Assembly (NCBI RefSeq): GCF_003286085.1
Contig: NW_020825706.1
Location: 4,650,001 to 4,714,000, forward strand
Direction of reading: 5' to 3'
Length of the DNA stretch: 64,000 bases
From: Drosophila persimilis
Taxonomy: Eukaryota; Arthropoda; Insecta; Diptera; Drosophilidae
Position 1 is the stretch's first letter; each line of letters begins with the position of its first letter. Below, piece by piece: positions 21,750-36,000 of the stretch. The notes below the pieces were generated by a model. It saw only the letters and a program-made list of their open reading frames with translations, was not told the origin of the DNA and searched no databases. The position numbers and the translations under genes were made by a program.

Positions 21750-24700
21750 ATCTCTGCTGACGAAATACGTCTCTCCGCTGGCGGAAAACTTACTTCCGGT
21801 GGCGGGAAATCTATATCCGCTGCCGGACAATTTATCTCCGCTGGCAGACAATTTATCTCCGGCGGCGGGAAATTTATACCCCCAGACGGACAACTTATCC
21901 CCGCAGACGAATTACGTTTCTCCGCTGGCGGAACACTTTTTTCCGGTGGCGGGAAATTTATATCCGCTGCCAGACAACTTATCTCTGCTGACGAAATACG
22001 TCTCTCCGCTGGCGGAAAACTTATTTTCGGTGGCGGGAAATATATATCCGCTGGCGGACAACTTATCTCCGCTGGCAGACAATTTATCTCCGCTTACTAA
22101 CAACGATTCTCCGCTGGCAGAAAACTTAACTCCGGCGGCGGGAAATTTATATCCCCAGACGGACAATTTATCCCCGCAGACGAATTACGTTTCTCCGCTG
22201 GCGGAAAACTTTTTTCCGGTGGCGGGAAATTTATATCCGCTGCCAGACAACTTATCTCTGCTGACGATATACGTCTCTCCGCTGGCGGAAAACTTATTTC
22301 CGGTGGCGGGAAATCTATATCCCCTGCCAGACAAAGTATCTCTGCTGACGAAATACGTCTCTCCGCTGGCGGAAAACTTACTTCCGGTGGCGGGAAATCT
22401 ATATCCGCTGCCGGACAATTTATCTCCGCTGGCAGACAATTTATATCCGGCGGCGGGAAATTTATATCCCCAGACGTTCAACTTATCCCCGCAGACGAAT
22501 TACGTTTCTCCGCTGGCTGAAAACTTATATCCGGTGGCGGGAAATTTATATCCCCTGCCAGACAACTTATCTCTGCTGACGAAATACGTCTCTCCGCTGG
22601 CGGAAAACTTATTTCGGGTGGCGGGAAATCTATATCCCCTGCCAGACAAAGTATCTCTGCTGACGAAATACGTCTCGCCGGTGGCGGAAAACTTACTTCC
22701 GGTGGCGGGAAATCTATATCCGCTGCCGGACAATTTATCTCTGCTGACGAAATACGTCTCTCCGCTGGCAGAAAACTTATCTCCGGCGGCGGGATATTTA
22801 TATCCCCTGCCGGAAAACTTATCTCTGCTGACGAAATACGTCTCTCCGCTGGCAGAACATTTACCTCCGGTGGCAGGAAATTTATATCCCCCGCAGGACA
22901 ACTTATCCATGCTGACGAAATACGTCTCTCCGCTGGCGGAAAACTTATTTCCGGTGGCGGGAAATTTATATCCCCTGCCAGACAAAGTATCTCTGCTGAC
23001 GAAATACGTCTCTCCGCTGGCGGAAAACTTACTTCCGGTGGCGGGAAATCTATATCCGCTGCCGGACAATTTATATCCGCTGGCAGACAATTTATCTCCG
23101 GCGGCGGGAAATTTATATCCCCAGACGGACAACTTATCCCCGCAGACGAATTACGTTTCTCCGCTGGCGGAAAACTTATTTCCGGTGGCGGGAAATCTAT
23201 ATCCCCTGCCGGACAAAGTATCTCTGCTGACGAAATACGTCTCTCCGCTGGCGGAAAACTTATTTCCGGTGGCGGGAAATCTATATCCCCTGCCGGACAA
23301 AGTATCTCTGCTGACGAAATACGTCTCTCCGCTGGCGGAAAACTTACTTCCGGTGGCGGGAAATCTATATCCGCTGCCGGACAATTTATCTGCGCTGGCA
23401 GACAATTTATCTCCGGCAGCGGGAAATTTATATCCCCAGACGGACAACTAATCCCCGCAGACGAATTACGTTTCTGCGCTGGCGGAAAACTTATTTCCGG
23501 TGGCGGGAAATCTATATCCCCTGCCGGACAACTTATCTCTGCTGACGAAATACGTCTCTCCGCTGGCAGAAAACTTATCTCCGGCGGCGGGATATTTATA
23601 TCCCCTGCCGGAAAACTTATCTCTGCTGACGAAATACGTCTCTCCACTGGCGGAAAATTTATTTCCGGTGGCGGGAAATATATATCCGCTGGCGGACAAC
23701 TTATCTCCGCTGGCAGACAATTCATCTCCGCTTACTAACAACGATTCTCCGCTGGTAGAAAACTTAACTCCGGCGGCGGGAAACTTATATCCCCAGACGC
23801 ACAATTTATCCCCGCAGACGAATTACGTTTCTCCGCTGGCGGAAAACTTTTTTCCGGTGGCGGGAAATTTATATCCGCTGCCAGACAACTTATCTCTGCT
23901 GACGAAATACGTCTCTCCGCTGGCGGAAAACTAATTTCCGGTGGCGGGAAATCTATATCCCCTGCCAGACAAATTATCTCTGCTGACGAAATACGTCTCT
24001 CCGCTGGCGGAAAACTTACTTCCGGTGGCGGGAAATCTATATCCGCTGCCGGACAATTTATCTCCGCTGGCAGACAATTTATCTCCGGCTGCGGGAAATT
24101 TATATCCCCAGACGGACAACTTATCCCCGCAGACGAATTACGTTTCTCCGCTGGCGGAAAACTTATATCCGGTGGCGGGAAATTTATATCCCCTGCCGGA
24201 CAACTTATCTCTGCTGACGAAATACGTCTCTCCGCTGGCGGAAAACTTATTTCCGGTGGCGGGAAATCTATATCCCCTGCCATACAAATTATCTCTGCTG
24301 ACGAAATACGTCTCTCCGCTGGCGGAAAACTTACTTCCGGTGCCGGGAAATCTATATCCGCTGCCGGACAATTTATCTCCGCTGGCAGACAATTTATCTC
24401 CGGCGGCGGGAAATTTATACCCCCAGACGGACAACTTATCCCCGCAGACGAATTACGTTTCTCCGCTGGCGGAACACTTTTTTCCGGTGGCGGGAAATTT
24501 ATATCCGCTGCCAGACAACTTATCTCTGCTGACGAAATACGTCTCTCCGCTGGCGGAAAACTTATTTTCGGTGGCGGGAAATATATATCCGCTGGCGGAC
24601 AACTTATCTCCGCTGGCAGACAATTTATCTCCGCTTACTAACAACGATTCTCCGCTGGCAGAAAACTTAACTCCGGCGGCGGGAAATTTATATCCCCAGA

Positions 24701-26831
24701 CGGACAATTTATCCCCGCAGACGAATTACGTTTCTCCGCTGGCGGAAAACTTTTTTCCGGTGGCGGGAAATTTATATCCGCTGCCAGACAACTTATCTCT
24801 GCTGACGATATACGTCTCTCCGCTGGCGGAAAACTTATTTCCGGTGGCGGGAAATCTATATCCCCTGCCAGACAAAGTATCTCTGCTGACGAAATACGTC
24901 TCTCCGCTGGCGGAAAACTTACTTCCGGTGGCGGGAAATCTATATCCGCTGCCGGACAATTTATCTCCGCTGGCAGACAATTTATATCCGGCGGCGGGAA
25001 ATTTATATCCCCAGACGTTCAACTTATCCCCGCAGACGAATTACGTTTCTCCGCTGGCTGAAAACTTATATCCGGTGGCGGGAAATTTATATCCCCTGCC
25101 AGACAACTTATCTCTGCTGACGAAATACGTCTCTCCGCTGGCGGAAAACTTATTTCGGGTGGCGGGAAATCTATATCCCCTGCCAGACAAAGTATCTCTG
25201 CTGACGAAATACGTCTCTCCGGTGGCGGAAAACTTACTTCCGGTGGCGGGAAATCTATATCCGCTGCCGGACAATTTATCTCTGCTGACGAAATACGTCT
25301 CTCCGCTGGCAGAAAACTTATCTCCGGCGGCGGGATATTTATATCCCCTGCCGGAAAACTTATCTCTGCTGACGAAATACGTCTCTCCGCTGGCAGAACA
25401 TTTACCTCCGGTGGCAGGAAATTTATATCCCCCGCAGGACAACTTATCCATGCTGACGAAATACGTCTCTCCGCTGGCGGAAAACTTATTTCCGGTGGCG
25501 GGAAATTTATATCCCCTGCCAGACAAAGTATCTCTGCTGACGAAATACGTCTCTCCGCTGGCGGAAAACTTACTTCCGGTGGCGGGAAATCTATATCCGC
25601 TGCCGGACAATTTATATCCGCTGGCAGACAATTTATCTCCGGCGGCGGGAAATTTATATCCCCAGACGGACAACTTATCCCCGCAGACGAATTACGTTTC
25701 TCCGCTGGCGGAAAACTTATTTCCGGTGGCGGGAAATCTATATCCCCTGCCGGACAAAGTATCTCTGCTGACGAAATACGTCTCTCCGCTGGCGGAAAAC
25801 TTATTTCCGGTGGCGGGAAATCTATATCCCCTGCCGGACAAAGTATCTCTGCTGACGAAATACGTCTCTCCGCTGGCGGAAAACTTACTTCCGGTGGCGG
25901 GAAATCTATATCCGCTGCCGGACAATTTATCTGCGCTGGCAGACAATTTATCTCCGGCAGCGGGAAATTTATATCCCCAGACGGACAACTAATCCCCGCA
26001 GACGAATTACGTTTCTGCGCTGGCGGAAAACTTATTTCCGGTGGCGGGAAATCTATATCCCCTGCCGGACAACTTATCTCTGCTGACGAAATACGTCTCT
26101 CCGCTGGCAGAAAACTTATCTCCGGCGGCGGGATATTTATATCCCCTGCCGGAAAACTTATCTCTGCTGACGAAATACGTCTCTCCACTGGCGGAAAATT
26201 TATTTCCGGTGGCGGGAAATATATATCCGCTGGCGGACAACTTATCTCCGCTGGCAGACAATTCATCTCCGCTTACTAACAACGATTCTCCGCTGGTAGA
26301 AAACTTAACTCCGGCGGCGGGAAACTTATATCCCCAGACGCACAATTTATCCCCGCAGACGAATTACGTTTCTCCGCTGGCGGAAAACTTTTTTCCGGTG
26401 GCGGGAAATTTATATCCGCTGCCAGACAACTTATCTCTGCTGACGAAATACGTCTCTCCGCTGGCGGAAAACTAATTTCCGGTGGCGGGAAATCTATATC
26501 CCCTGCCAGACAAAGTATCTCTGCTGACGAAATACGTCTCTCCGCTGGCGGAAAACTTACTTCCGGTGGCGGGAAATCTATATCCGCTGCCGGACAATTT
26601 ATCTCCGCTGGCAGACAATTTATCTCCGGCTGCGGGAAATTTATATCCCCAGACGGACAACTTATCCCCGCAGACGAATTACGTTTCTCCGCTGGCGGAA
26701 AACTTATATCCGGTGGCGGGAAATTTATATCCCCTGCCGGACAACTTATCTCTGCTGACGAAATACGTCTCTCCGCTGGCGGAAAACTTATTTCCGGTGG
26801 CGGGAAATCTATATCCCCTGCCAGACAAAGT
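21750..26831 (+). repeat. 2541-bp higher-order repeat (121 monomers), two complete copies
   Basis: Sequence from about 21750 to 24290 recurs at 24291-26831. Landmarks pair up at exactly 2541 bp: 21912/24453, 23466/26007 and 23931/26472. Private variants such as CCCCGCAGGACAACTTATCC with the ATGCTGACG monomer, and CCCCAGACGTTCAACTTATC, are present once per copy. A third copy starts and then changes near 26.8 kb. Few differences separate the two copies, which suggests a recent duplication. Confidence 0.9.
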
Positions 26832-27159
26832 ATCTCTGCTGACGAAAGACGTCTCTCCGCTGGCGGAAAACTTACTTCCGGTGGCGGGAAATCTATATCC
26901 GCTGCCGGACAACTTATCTCCGCTGGCAGACAATTTATCTCCGGCGGCGGGAAATTTATATACCCAGACGGACAACTTATCCCCGCAGACGAATTACGTT
27001 TCTCCGCTGGCGGAAAACTTATTTCCGGTGGCGGGAAATCTATATCCCCTGCCGGACAACTTATCTCTGCTGACGAAATACGTCTCTCCCCTGGCGGAAA
27101 ACTTATTTCCGGTGGCGGGAAATCTATATCCCCTGCCAGACAAAGTATCTCTGCTGACG

Positions 27160-28640
27160 TAATACGTCTCTCCGCTGGCGGAAAACTTACTTCCGGTGGC
27201 GGGAAATCTATATCCGCTGCCGGACAATTTGTCTCCGCTGGCAGACAATTTATCTCCGGCGGCGGGAAATTTATATCCCCAGACGGACAACTTATCCCCG
27301 CAGACGAATTAAGTTTCTGCGCTGGCTGAAAACTTATATCCGGTGGCGGGAAATTTATATCCCCTGCCGGACAACTTATCTCTGCTGACGAAATACGTCT
27401 GTCCGCTGGCGGAAAACTTATTTCCGGTGGCGGGAAATCTATATCCCCTGCCAGACAAAGTATCTCTGCTGACGAAATACGTCTCTCCGCTGGCGGAAAA
27501 CTTACTTCCGGTGGCGGGAAATCTATATCCGCTGGCGGACAACTTATCTCCGCTGGCAGACAATTCATCTCCGCTTACTAACAACGATTCTCCGCTGGTA
27601 GAAAACTTAACTCCGGCGGCGGGAAACTTATATCCCCAGACGCACAATTTATCCCCGCAGACTAATTACGTTTCTCCGCTGGCGGAAAACTTACTTCCGG
27701 TGGCGGGAAATCTATATCCGCTGGCGGACAACTTATCTCCGCTGGCAGACAATTCATCTCCGCTTACTAACAACGATTCTCCGCTGGTAGAAAACTTAAC
27801 TCCGGCGGCGGGAAACTTATATCCCCAGACGCACAATTTATCCCCGCAGACTAATTACGTTTCTCCGCTGGCGGAAAACTTATTTCCGGTGGCGGGAAAT
27901 CTATATCCCCTGCCGGACAACTTATCTCTGCTGACGAAATACGTCTCTCCCCTGGCGGAAAACTTATTTCCGGTGGCGGGAAATCTATATCCCCTGCCAG
28001 ACAAAGTATCTCTGCTGACGTAATACGTCTCTCCGCTGGCGGAAAACTTACTTCCGGTGGCGGGAAATCTATATCCGCTGCCGGACAATTTGTCTCCGCT
28101 GGCAGACAATTTATCTCCGGCGGCGGGAAATTTATATCCCCAGACGGACAACTTATCCCCGCAGACGAATTAAGTTTCTGCGCTGGCTGAAAACTTATAT
28201 CCGGTGGCGGGAAATTTATATCCCCTGCCGGACAACTTATCTCTGCTGACGAAATACGTCTGTCCGCTGGCGGAAAACTTATTTCCGGTGGCGGGAAATC
28301 TATATCCCCTGCCAGACAAAGTATCTCTGCTGACGAAATACGTCTCTCCGCTGGCGGAAAACTTACTTCCGGTGGCGGGAAATCTATATCCGCTGGCGGA
28401 CAACTTATCTCCGCTGGCAGACAATTCATCTCCGCTTACTAACAACGATTCTCCGCTGGTAGAAAACTTAACTCCGGCGGCGGGAAACTTATATCCCCAG
28501 ACGCACAATTTATCCCCGCAGACTAATTACGTTTCTCCGCTGGCGGAAAACTTTTTTCCGGTGGCGGGAAATTTATATCCGCTGCCAGACAACTTATCTC
28601 TGCTGAAGAAATACGTCTCTCCGCTGGCGGAAAACTAATT
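27160..28640 (+). repeat. 861-bp higher-order repeat (41 monomers)
   Basis: Landmarks at 27343/28204, 27309/28170 and 26994/27855 are exactly 861 bp apart. Both copies share the stop-creating ACGTAATACG variant (near 27157 and 28018) and the AATTAAGTTTCTGCGC variant (near 27306 and 28167), so the similarity is by descent and not just satellite consensus. Confidence 0.88.
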
Positions 28641-31220
28641 TCCGGTGGCGGGAAATCTATATCCCCTGCCAGACAAAGTATCTCTGCTGACGAAATACGT
28701 CTCTCCGCTGGCGGAAAACTTACTTCCGGTGGCGGGAAATCTATATCCGCTGCCGGACAACTTATCTCCGCTGCCGGACAATTTATCTCCGCTGGCAGAC
28801 AATTTATCTCCGGCGGCGGGAAATTTATATCCCCAGACGGACAACTTATCCCCGCAGACGAATTAAGTTTCTGCGCTGGCTGAAAACTTATATCCGGTGG
28901 CGGGAAATTTATATCCCCTGCCGGACAACTTATCTCTGCTGACGAAATACGTCTCTCCGCTGGCGGAAAACTTATTTCCGGTGGCGGGAAATCTATATCC
29001 CCTGCCAGACAAAGTATCTCTGCTGACGAAATACGTCTCTCCGCTGGCGGAAAACTTACTTCCGGTGGCGGGAAATCTATATCCGCTGCCGGACAATTTA
29101 TCTCCGCTGGCAGACAATTTATCTCCGGCGGCGGGATATTGATATCCCCAGACGGACAACTTATCCCCGCAGACGAATTACGTTTCTGCGCTAGCTGAAA
29201 ACTTATATCCGGTGGCGGGAAATTTATATCCCCTGCCGGACAACTTATCTCTGCTGACGAAATACGTCTCTCCGCTGTCAGAAAACTTATTTCTGGTGGC
29301 GGGAAATATATATCCGCTGGCGGATAACTTATCTCCGCTGGCAGACAATTTATCTCCGCTTACTAACAACGATTGTCCGCTGGTAGAAAACTTAACTCCG
29401 GCGGCGGGAAATTTATATCCCCAGACGGACAATTTATCCCCGCAGACTAATTACGTTTCTCCGCTGGCGGAAAACTTATTTCCGGTGGCGGGAAATCTAT
29501 ATCCGCTGCCGGACAATTTATATCCGCTGGCAGACAATTTATCTCCGGCGGCGGGAAATTTATATCCCCAGACGGACAACTTATCCCCGCAGACGAATTA
29601 CGTTTCTCCGCTGGCGGAAAACTTATATCCGGTGGCGGGAAATTTATATCCGCTGCCAGACAACTTATTTTTGCTGACGAAATACGTTTCTCCGCTGGCG
29701 GAAAACTTATTTCCGGTGGCGGGAAATCTATATCCGCTGCCGGACAACTTATCTCTGCTGACGAAATACGTCTGTCCGCTGGCGGAAAACTTATTTCCGG
29801 TGGCGGGAAATCTATATCCCCTGCCAGACAAAGTATCTCTGCTGACGAAATACGTCTCTCCGCTGGCGGAAAACTTACTTCCGGTGGCGGGAAATCTATA
29901 TCCGCTGGCGGACAACTTATCTCCGCTGGCAGACAATTCATCTCCGCTTACTAACAACGATTCTCCGCTGGTAGAAAACTTAACTCCGGCGGCGGGAAAC
30001 TTATATCCCCAGACGCACAATTTATCCCCGCAGACGAATTACGTTTCTCCGCTGGCGGAAAACTTTTTTCCGGTGGCGGGAAATTTATATCCGCTGCCAG
30101 ACAACTTATCTCTGCTGACGAAATACGTCTCTCCGCTGGCGGAAAACTAATTTCCGGTGGCGGGAAATCTATATCCCCTGCCAGACAAAGTATCTCTGCT
30201 GACGAAATACGTCTCTCCGCTGGCGGAAAACTTACTTCCGGTGGCGGGAAATCTATATCCGCTGCCGGACAACTTATCTCCGCTGCCGGACAATTTATCT
30301 CCGCTGGCAGACAATTTATCTCCGGCGGCGGGAAATTTATATCCCCAGACGGACAACTTATCCCCGCAGACGAATTAAGTTTCTGCGCTGGCTGAAAACT
30401 TATATCCGGTGGCGGGAAATTTATATCCCCTGCCGGACAACTTATCTCTGCTGACGAAATACGTCTCTCCGCTGGCGGAAAACTTATTTCCGGTGGCGGG
30501 AAATCTATATCCCCTGCCAGACAAAGTATCTCTGCTGACGAAATACGTCTCTCCGCTGGCGGAAAACTTACTTCCGGTGGCGGGAAATCTATATCCGCTG
30601 CCGGACAATTTATCTCCGCTGGCAGACAATTTATCTCCGGCGGCGGGATATTGATATCCCCAGACGGACAACTTATCCCCGCAGACGAATTACGTTTCTG
30701 CGCTAGCTGAAAACTTATATCCGGTGGCGGGAAATTTATATCCCCTGCCGGACAACTTATCTCTGCTGACGAAATACGTCTCTCCGCTGTCAGAAAACTT
30801 ATTTCTGGTGGCGGGAAATATATATCCGCTGGCGGATAACTTATCTCCGCTGGCAGACAATTTATCTCCGCTTACTAACAACGATTGTCCGCTGGTAGAA
30901 AACTTAACTCCGGCGGCGGGAAATTTATATCCCCAGACGGACAATTTATCCCCGCAGACTAATTACGTTTCTCCGCTGGCGGAAAACTTATTTCCGGTGG
31001 CGGGAAATCTATATCCGCTGCCGGACAATTTATATCCGCTGGCAGACAATTTATCTCCGGCGGCGGGAAATTTATATCCCCAGACGGACAACTTATCCCC
31101 GCAGACGAATTACGTTTCTCCGCTGGCGGAAAACTTATATCCGGTGGCGGGAAATTTATATCCGCTGCCAGACAACTTATTTTTGCTGACGAAATACGTT
31201 TCTCCGCTGGCGGAAAACTT
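28640..31220 (+). repeat. 1512-bp higher-order repeat (72 monomers)
   Basis: Landmarks at 28645/30157, 28897/30409 and 29212/30724 are 1512 bp apart. They include a GCGGGATATTGATATCC monomer with a stop and the private CTTATTTTTGCTGACG monomer (about 29664 and 31176). Confidence 0.88.
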
Positions 31221-31999
31221 ATTTCCGGTGGCGGGAAATCTATATCCGCTGCCGGACAATTTATCTCCGCTGGCAGACAATTTATCTCCGGCGGCGGGAA
31301 ATTTATATCCCCTGCCAGACAAAGTATCTCTGCTGACGAAATACGTCTCTCCGCTGGCGGAAAACTTATTTCCGGTGGCGGGAAATCTATATCCCCTGCC
31401 AGACAAAGTATCTCTGCTGACGAAATACGTCTCTCCGCTGGCGGAAAACTTACTTCCGGTGGCGGGAAATCTATATCCGCTGCCGGACAATTTATCTCCG
31501 CTGGCAGACAATTTATCTCCGGCGGCGGGATATTTATATCCCCTGCCGGAAAACTTATCTCTGCTGACGAAATACGTCTCTCCGCTGGCGGAAAACTTAT
31601 TTTCGGTGGCGGGAAATATATATCCGCTGGCGGACAACTTATCTCCGCTGGCAGACAATTTATCTCCGCTTACTAACAACGATTCTCCGCTGGTAGAAAA
31701 CTTAACTCCGGCGGCGGGAAATTTATATCCCCAGACGGACAACTTATCCCCGCAGACGAATTACGTTTCTCCGCTGGCGGAAAACTTTTTTCCGGTGGCG
31801 GGAAATTTATATCCGCTGCCAGACAACTTATCTCTGCTGACGAAATACGTCTCTCCGCTGGCGGAAAACTTATTTCCGGTGGCGGGAAATCTATATCCGC
31901 TGGCGGACAATTTCTCTCCACTGGCAGACAATTTATCTCCGGCGGCGGGAAATTTATATCCCTAGACGGACAACTTATCCCCGCAGACGAATTACGATT

Positions 32000-34900
32000 C
32001 TCCGCTGGCGGAAAACTTATATCCGGTGGCGGGAAATTTATATCCCCTGCCGGACAACTTATCTCTGCTGACGAAATACGTCTCTCCGCTGGCGGAAAAC
32101 TTATTTCCGGTGGCGGGAAATCTATATCCCATGCCAGACAAAGTATCTCTGCTGACGAAATACGTCTCTCCGCTGTCGGAAAACTTATCTCCGCTGGCAG
32201 ACAATTTATCTCCGCTTACTAACAACGATTGTCCGCTGGTAGAAAACTTAACTTCGGCGGCGGGAAATTTATATCCCCAGACGGACAATTTATCCCCGCA
32301 GACGAATTACGTTTCTCCGCTGGCGGAAAACTTATTTCCGGTGGCGGGAAATCTATATCCGCTGCCGGACAACTTATCTCCGCTGGCAGACAATTTATCT
32401 TCGGCGGCGGGAAATTTATATCCCCAGACGGACAACTTATCCCCGCAGACGAATAACGTTTCTCCGCTGGCGGAAAACTCATTTCCGGTGGCGGGAAATC
32501 TATATCCCCTGCCGGACAACTTATCTCTGCTGACGAAATACGTCTCTCCGCTGGCGGAAAACTTATATCCGGTGGCGGGAAATCTATATCCTCTGCCAGA
32601 CAAGTTATCTCTGCTGACGAAATACGTCTCTCCGCTGGCGGAAAACTTTTTTCTGGTGGCGGGAAATTTATATCCGCTGCCAGACAACTTATCTCTGCTG
32701 ACGAAATACGTCTCTCCGCTGGCGGAAAACTTATTTCCGGTGGCGGGAAATCTATATCCCCTGCCAGACAAAGTATCTCTGCTGACGAAATACGTCTCTC
32801 CGCTGGCAGAACATTTACCTCCGGTGGCAGGAAATTTATATCCCCTGCCGGACAACTTATCTCTGCTGACGAAACACGTCTCTCCGCTGTCGGAAAACTT
32901 ATCTCCGCTGGCAGACAATTTATCTCCGCTTACTAACAACGATTGTCCGCTGGTAGAAAACTTAACTTCGGCGGCGGGAAATTTATATCCCCAGACGGAC
33001 AATTTATCCCCGCAGACGAATTACGATTCTCCGCTGGCGGAAAACTTATATCCGGTGGCGGGAAATTTATATCCCCTGCCGGACAACTTATCTCTGCTGA
33101 CGAAATACGTCTCTCCGCTGGCGGAAAACTTATTTCCGGTGGCGGGAAATCTATATCCCATGCCAGACAAAGTATCTCTGCTGACGAAATACGTCTCTCC
33201 GCTGTCGGAAAACTTATCTCCGCTGGCAGACAATTTATCTCCGCTTACTAACAACGATTGTCCGCTGGTAGAAAACTTAACTTCGGCGGCGGGAAATCTA
33301 TATCCCCTGCCAGACAAAGTATCTCTGCTGACGAAATACGTCTCTCCGCTGGCGGAAAACTTACTTCCGGTGGCGGGAAATCTATATCCGCTGCCGGACA
33401 ATTTCTCTCCGCTGGCAGACAATTTATCTCCGGCGGCGGGAAATTTATATCCCTAGACGGACAACTTATCCCCGCAGACGAATTACGATTCTCCGCTGGC
33501 GGAAAACTTATATCCGGTGGCGGGAAATTTATATCCCCTGCCGGACAACTTATCTCTGCTGACGAAATACGTCTCTCCGCTGGCGGAAAACTTATTTCCG
33601 GTGGCGGGAAATCTATATCCCATGCCAGACAAAGTATCTCTGCTGACGAAATACGTCTCTCCGCTGTCGGAAAACTTATCTCCGCTGGCAGACAATTTAT
33701 CTCCGCTTACTAACAACGATTGTCCGCTGGTAGAAAACTTAACTTCGGCGGCGCGAAATTTATATCTCCAGACGGACAATTTATCCCCGCAGACGAATTA
33801 CGTTTCTCCGCTGGCGGAAAACTTATTTCCGGTGGCGGGAAATCTATATCCGCTGCCGGACAACTTATCTCCGCTGGCAGACAATTTATCTTCGGCGGCG
33901 GGAAATTTATATCCCCAGACGGACAACTTATCCCCGCAGACGAATAACGTTTCTCCGCTGGCGGAAAACTCATTTCCGGTGGCGGGAAATCTATATCCCC
34001 TGCCGGACAACTTATCTCTGCTGACGAAATACGTCTCTCCGCTGGCGGAAAACTTATATCCGGTGGCGGGAAATCTATATCCTCTGCCAGACAACTTATC
34101 TCTGCTAACGAAATACGTCTCTCCGCTGGCGGAAAACTTTTTTCTGGTGGCGGGAAATTTATATCCGCTGCCAGACAACTTATCTCTGCTGACGAAATAC
34201 GTCTCTCCGCTGGCGGAAAACTTATTTCCGGTGGCGGGAAATCTATATCCCCTGCCAGACAAAGTATCTCTGCTGACGAAATACGTCTCTCCGCTGGCAG
34301 AACATTTACCTCCGGTGGCAGGAAATTTATATCCCCTGCCGGACAACTTATCTCTGCTGACGAAACACGTCTCTCCGCTGTCGGAAAACTTATCTCCGCT
34401 GGCAGACAATTTATCTCCGCTTACTAACAACGATTGTCCGCTGGTAGAAAACTTAACTTCGGCGGCGGGAAATTTATATCCCCAGATGGACAATTTATCC
34501 CCGCAGACGAATTACGATTCTCCGCTGGCGGAAAACTTATATCCGGTGGCGGGAAATTTATATCCCCTGCCGGACAACTTATCTCTGCTGACGAAATACG
34601 TCTCTCCGCTGGCGGAAAACTTATTTCCGGTGGCGGGAAATCTATATCCCATGCCAGACAAAGTATCTCTGCTGACGAAATACGTCTCTCCGCTGTCGGA
34701 AAACTTATCTCCGCTGGCAGACAATTTATCTCCGCTTACTAACAACGATTGTCCGCTGGTAGAAAACTTAACTTCGGCGGCGGGAAATTTATATCTCCAG
34801 ACGGACAATTTATCCCCGCAGACGAATTACGTTTCTCCGCTGGCGGAAAACTTATTTCCGGTGGCGGGAAATCTATATCCGCTGCCGGACAATTTATCTC

Positions 34901-36000
34901 CGCTGGCAGACAATTTATCTCCCGCGGCGGGAAATTTATATCCCCAGACGGACAACTTATCTCTGCTGACGAAATACGTCTCTCCGCTAGCGGAAAACTT
35001 ATTTCCGGTGGCGGGAAATCTATATCCCCTGCCAGACAAAGTATCTCTGCTGACGAAATACGTCTCTCCGCTGGCAGAACATTTACCTCCGGTGCCAGGA
35101 AATTTATTTCCCCTGCCGGACAACTTATCTCTGCTGACGAAACACGTCTCTCCGCTGTCGGAAAACTTATCTCCGCTGGCAGACAATTTATCTCCGCTTA
35201 CTAACAACGATTGTCCGCTGGTAGAAAACTTAACTTCGGCGGCGCGAAATTTATATCTCCAGACGGACAATTTATCCCCGCAGACGAATTACGTTTCTCC
35301 GCTGGCGGAAGACTTATTTCCGGTGGCGGGAAATCTATATCCGCTGCCGGACAACTTATCTCCGCTGGCAGACAATTTATCTTCGGCGGCGGGAAATTTA
35401 TATCCCCAGACGGACAACTTATCCCCGCAGACGAATAACGTTTCTCCGCTGGCGGAAAACTCATTTCCGGTGGCGGGAAATCTATATCCCCTGCCGGACA
35501 ACTTATCTCTGCTGACGAAATAAGTCTCTCCGCTGGCGGAAAACTTATATCCGGTGGCGGGAAATCTATATCCTCTGCCAGACAACTTATCTCTGCTGAC
35601 GAAATACGTCTCTCCGCTGGCGGAAAACTTTTTTCTGGTGGCGGGAAATTTATATCCGCTGCCAGACAACTTATCTCTGCTGACGAAATACGTCTCTCCG
35701 CTGGCGGAAAACTTATTTCCGGTGGCGGGAAATCTATATCCCCTGCCAGACAAAGTATCTCTGCTGACGAAATACGTCTCTCCGCTGGCAGAACATTTAC
35801 CTCCGGTGCCAGGAAATTTATTTCCCCTGCCGGACAACTTATCTCTGCTGACGAAACACGTCTCTCCGCTGTCGGAAAACTTATCTCCGCTGGCAGACAA
35901 TTTATCTCCGCTTACTAACAACGATTGTCCGCTGGTAGAAAACTTAACTTCGGCGGCGGGAAATTTATATCCCCAGACGGACAATTTATCCCCGCAGACG
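32000..36000 (+). repeat. 1491-bp higher-order repeat (71 monomers), nearly three copies
   Basis: Landmarks at 32026/33517, 32943/34434, 32307/33798/35289 and 33720/35211 repeat every 1491 bp. Diagnostic variants include CCCATGCCAGACAAAG, GGCGGCGCGAAATTTATATC and the AACAACGATTGTCCGC monomer. Copies differ by local insertions or deletions of whole monomers. Confidence 0.87.
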
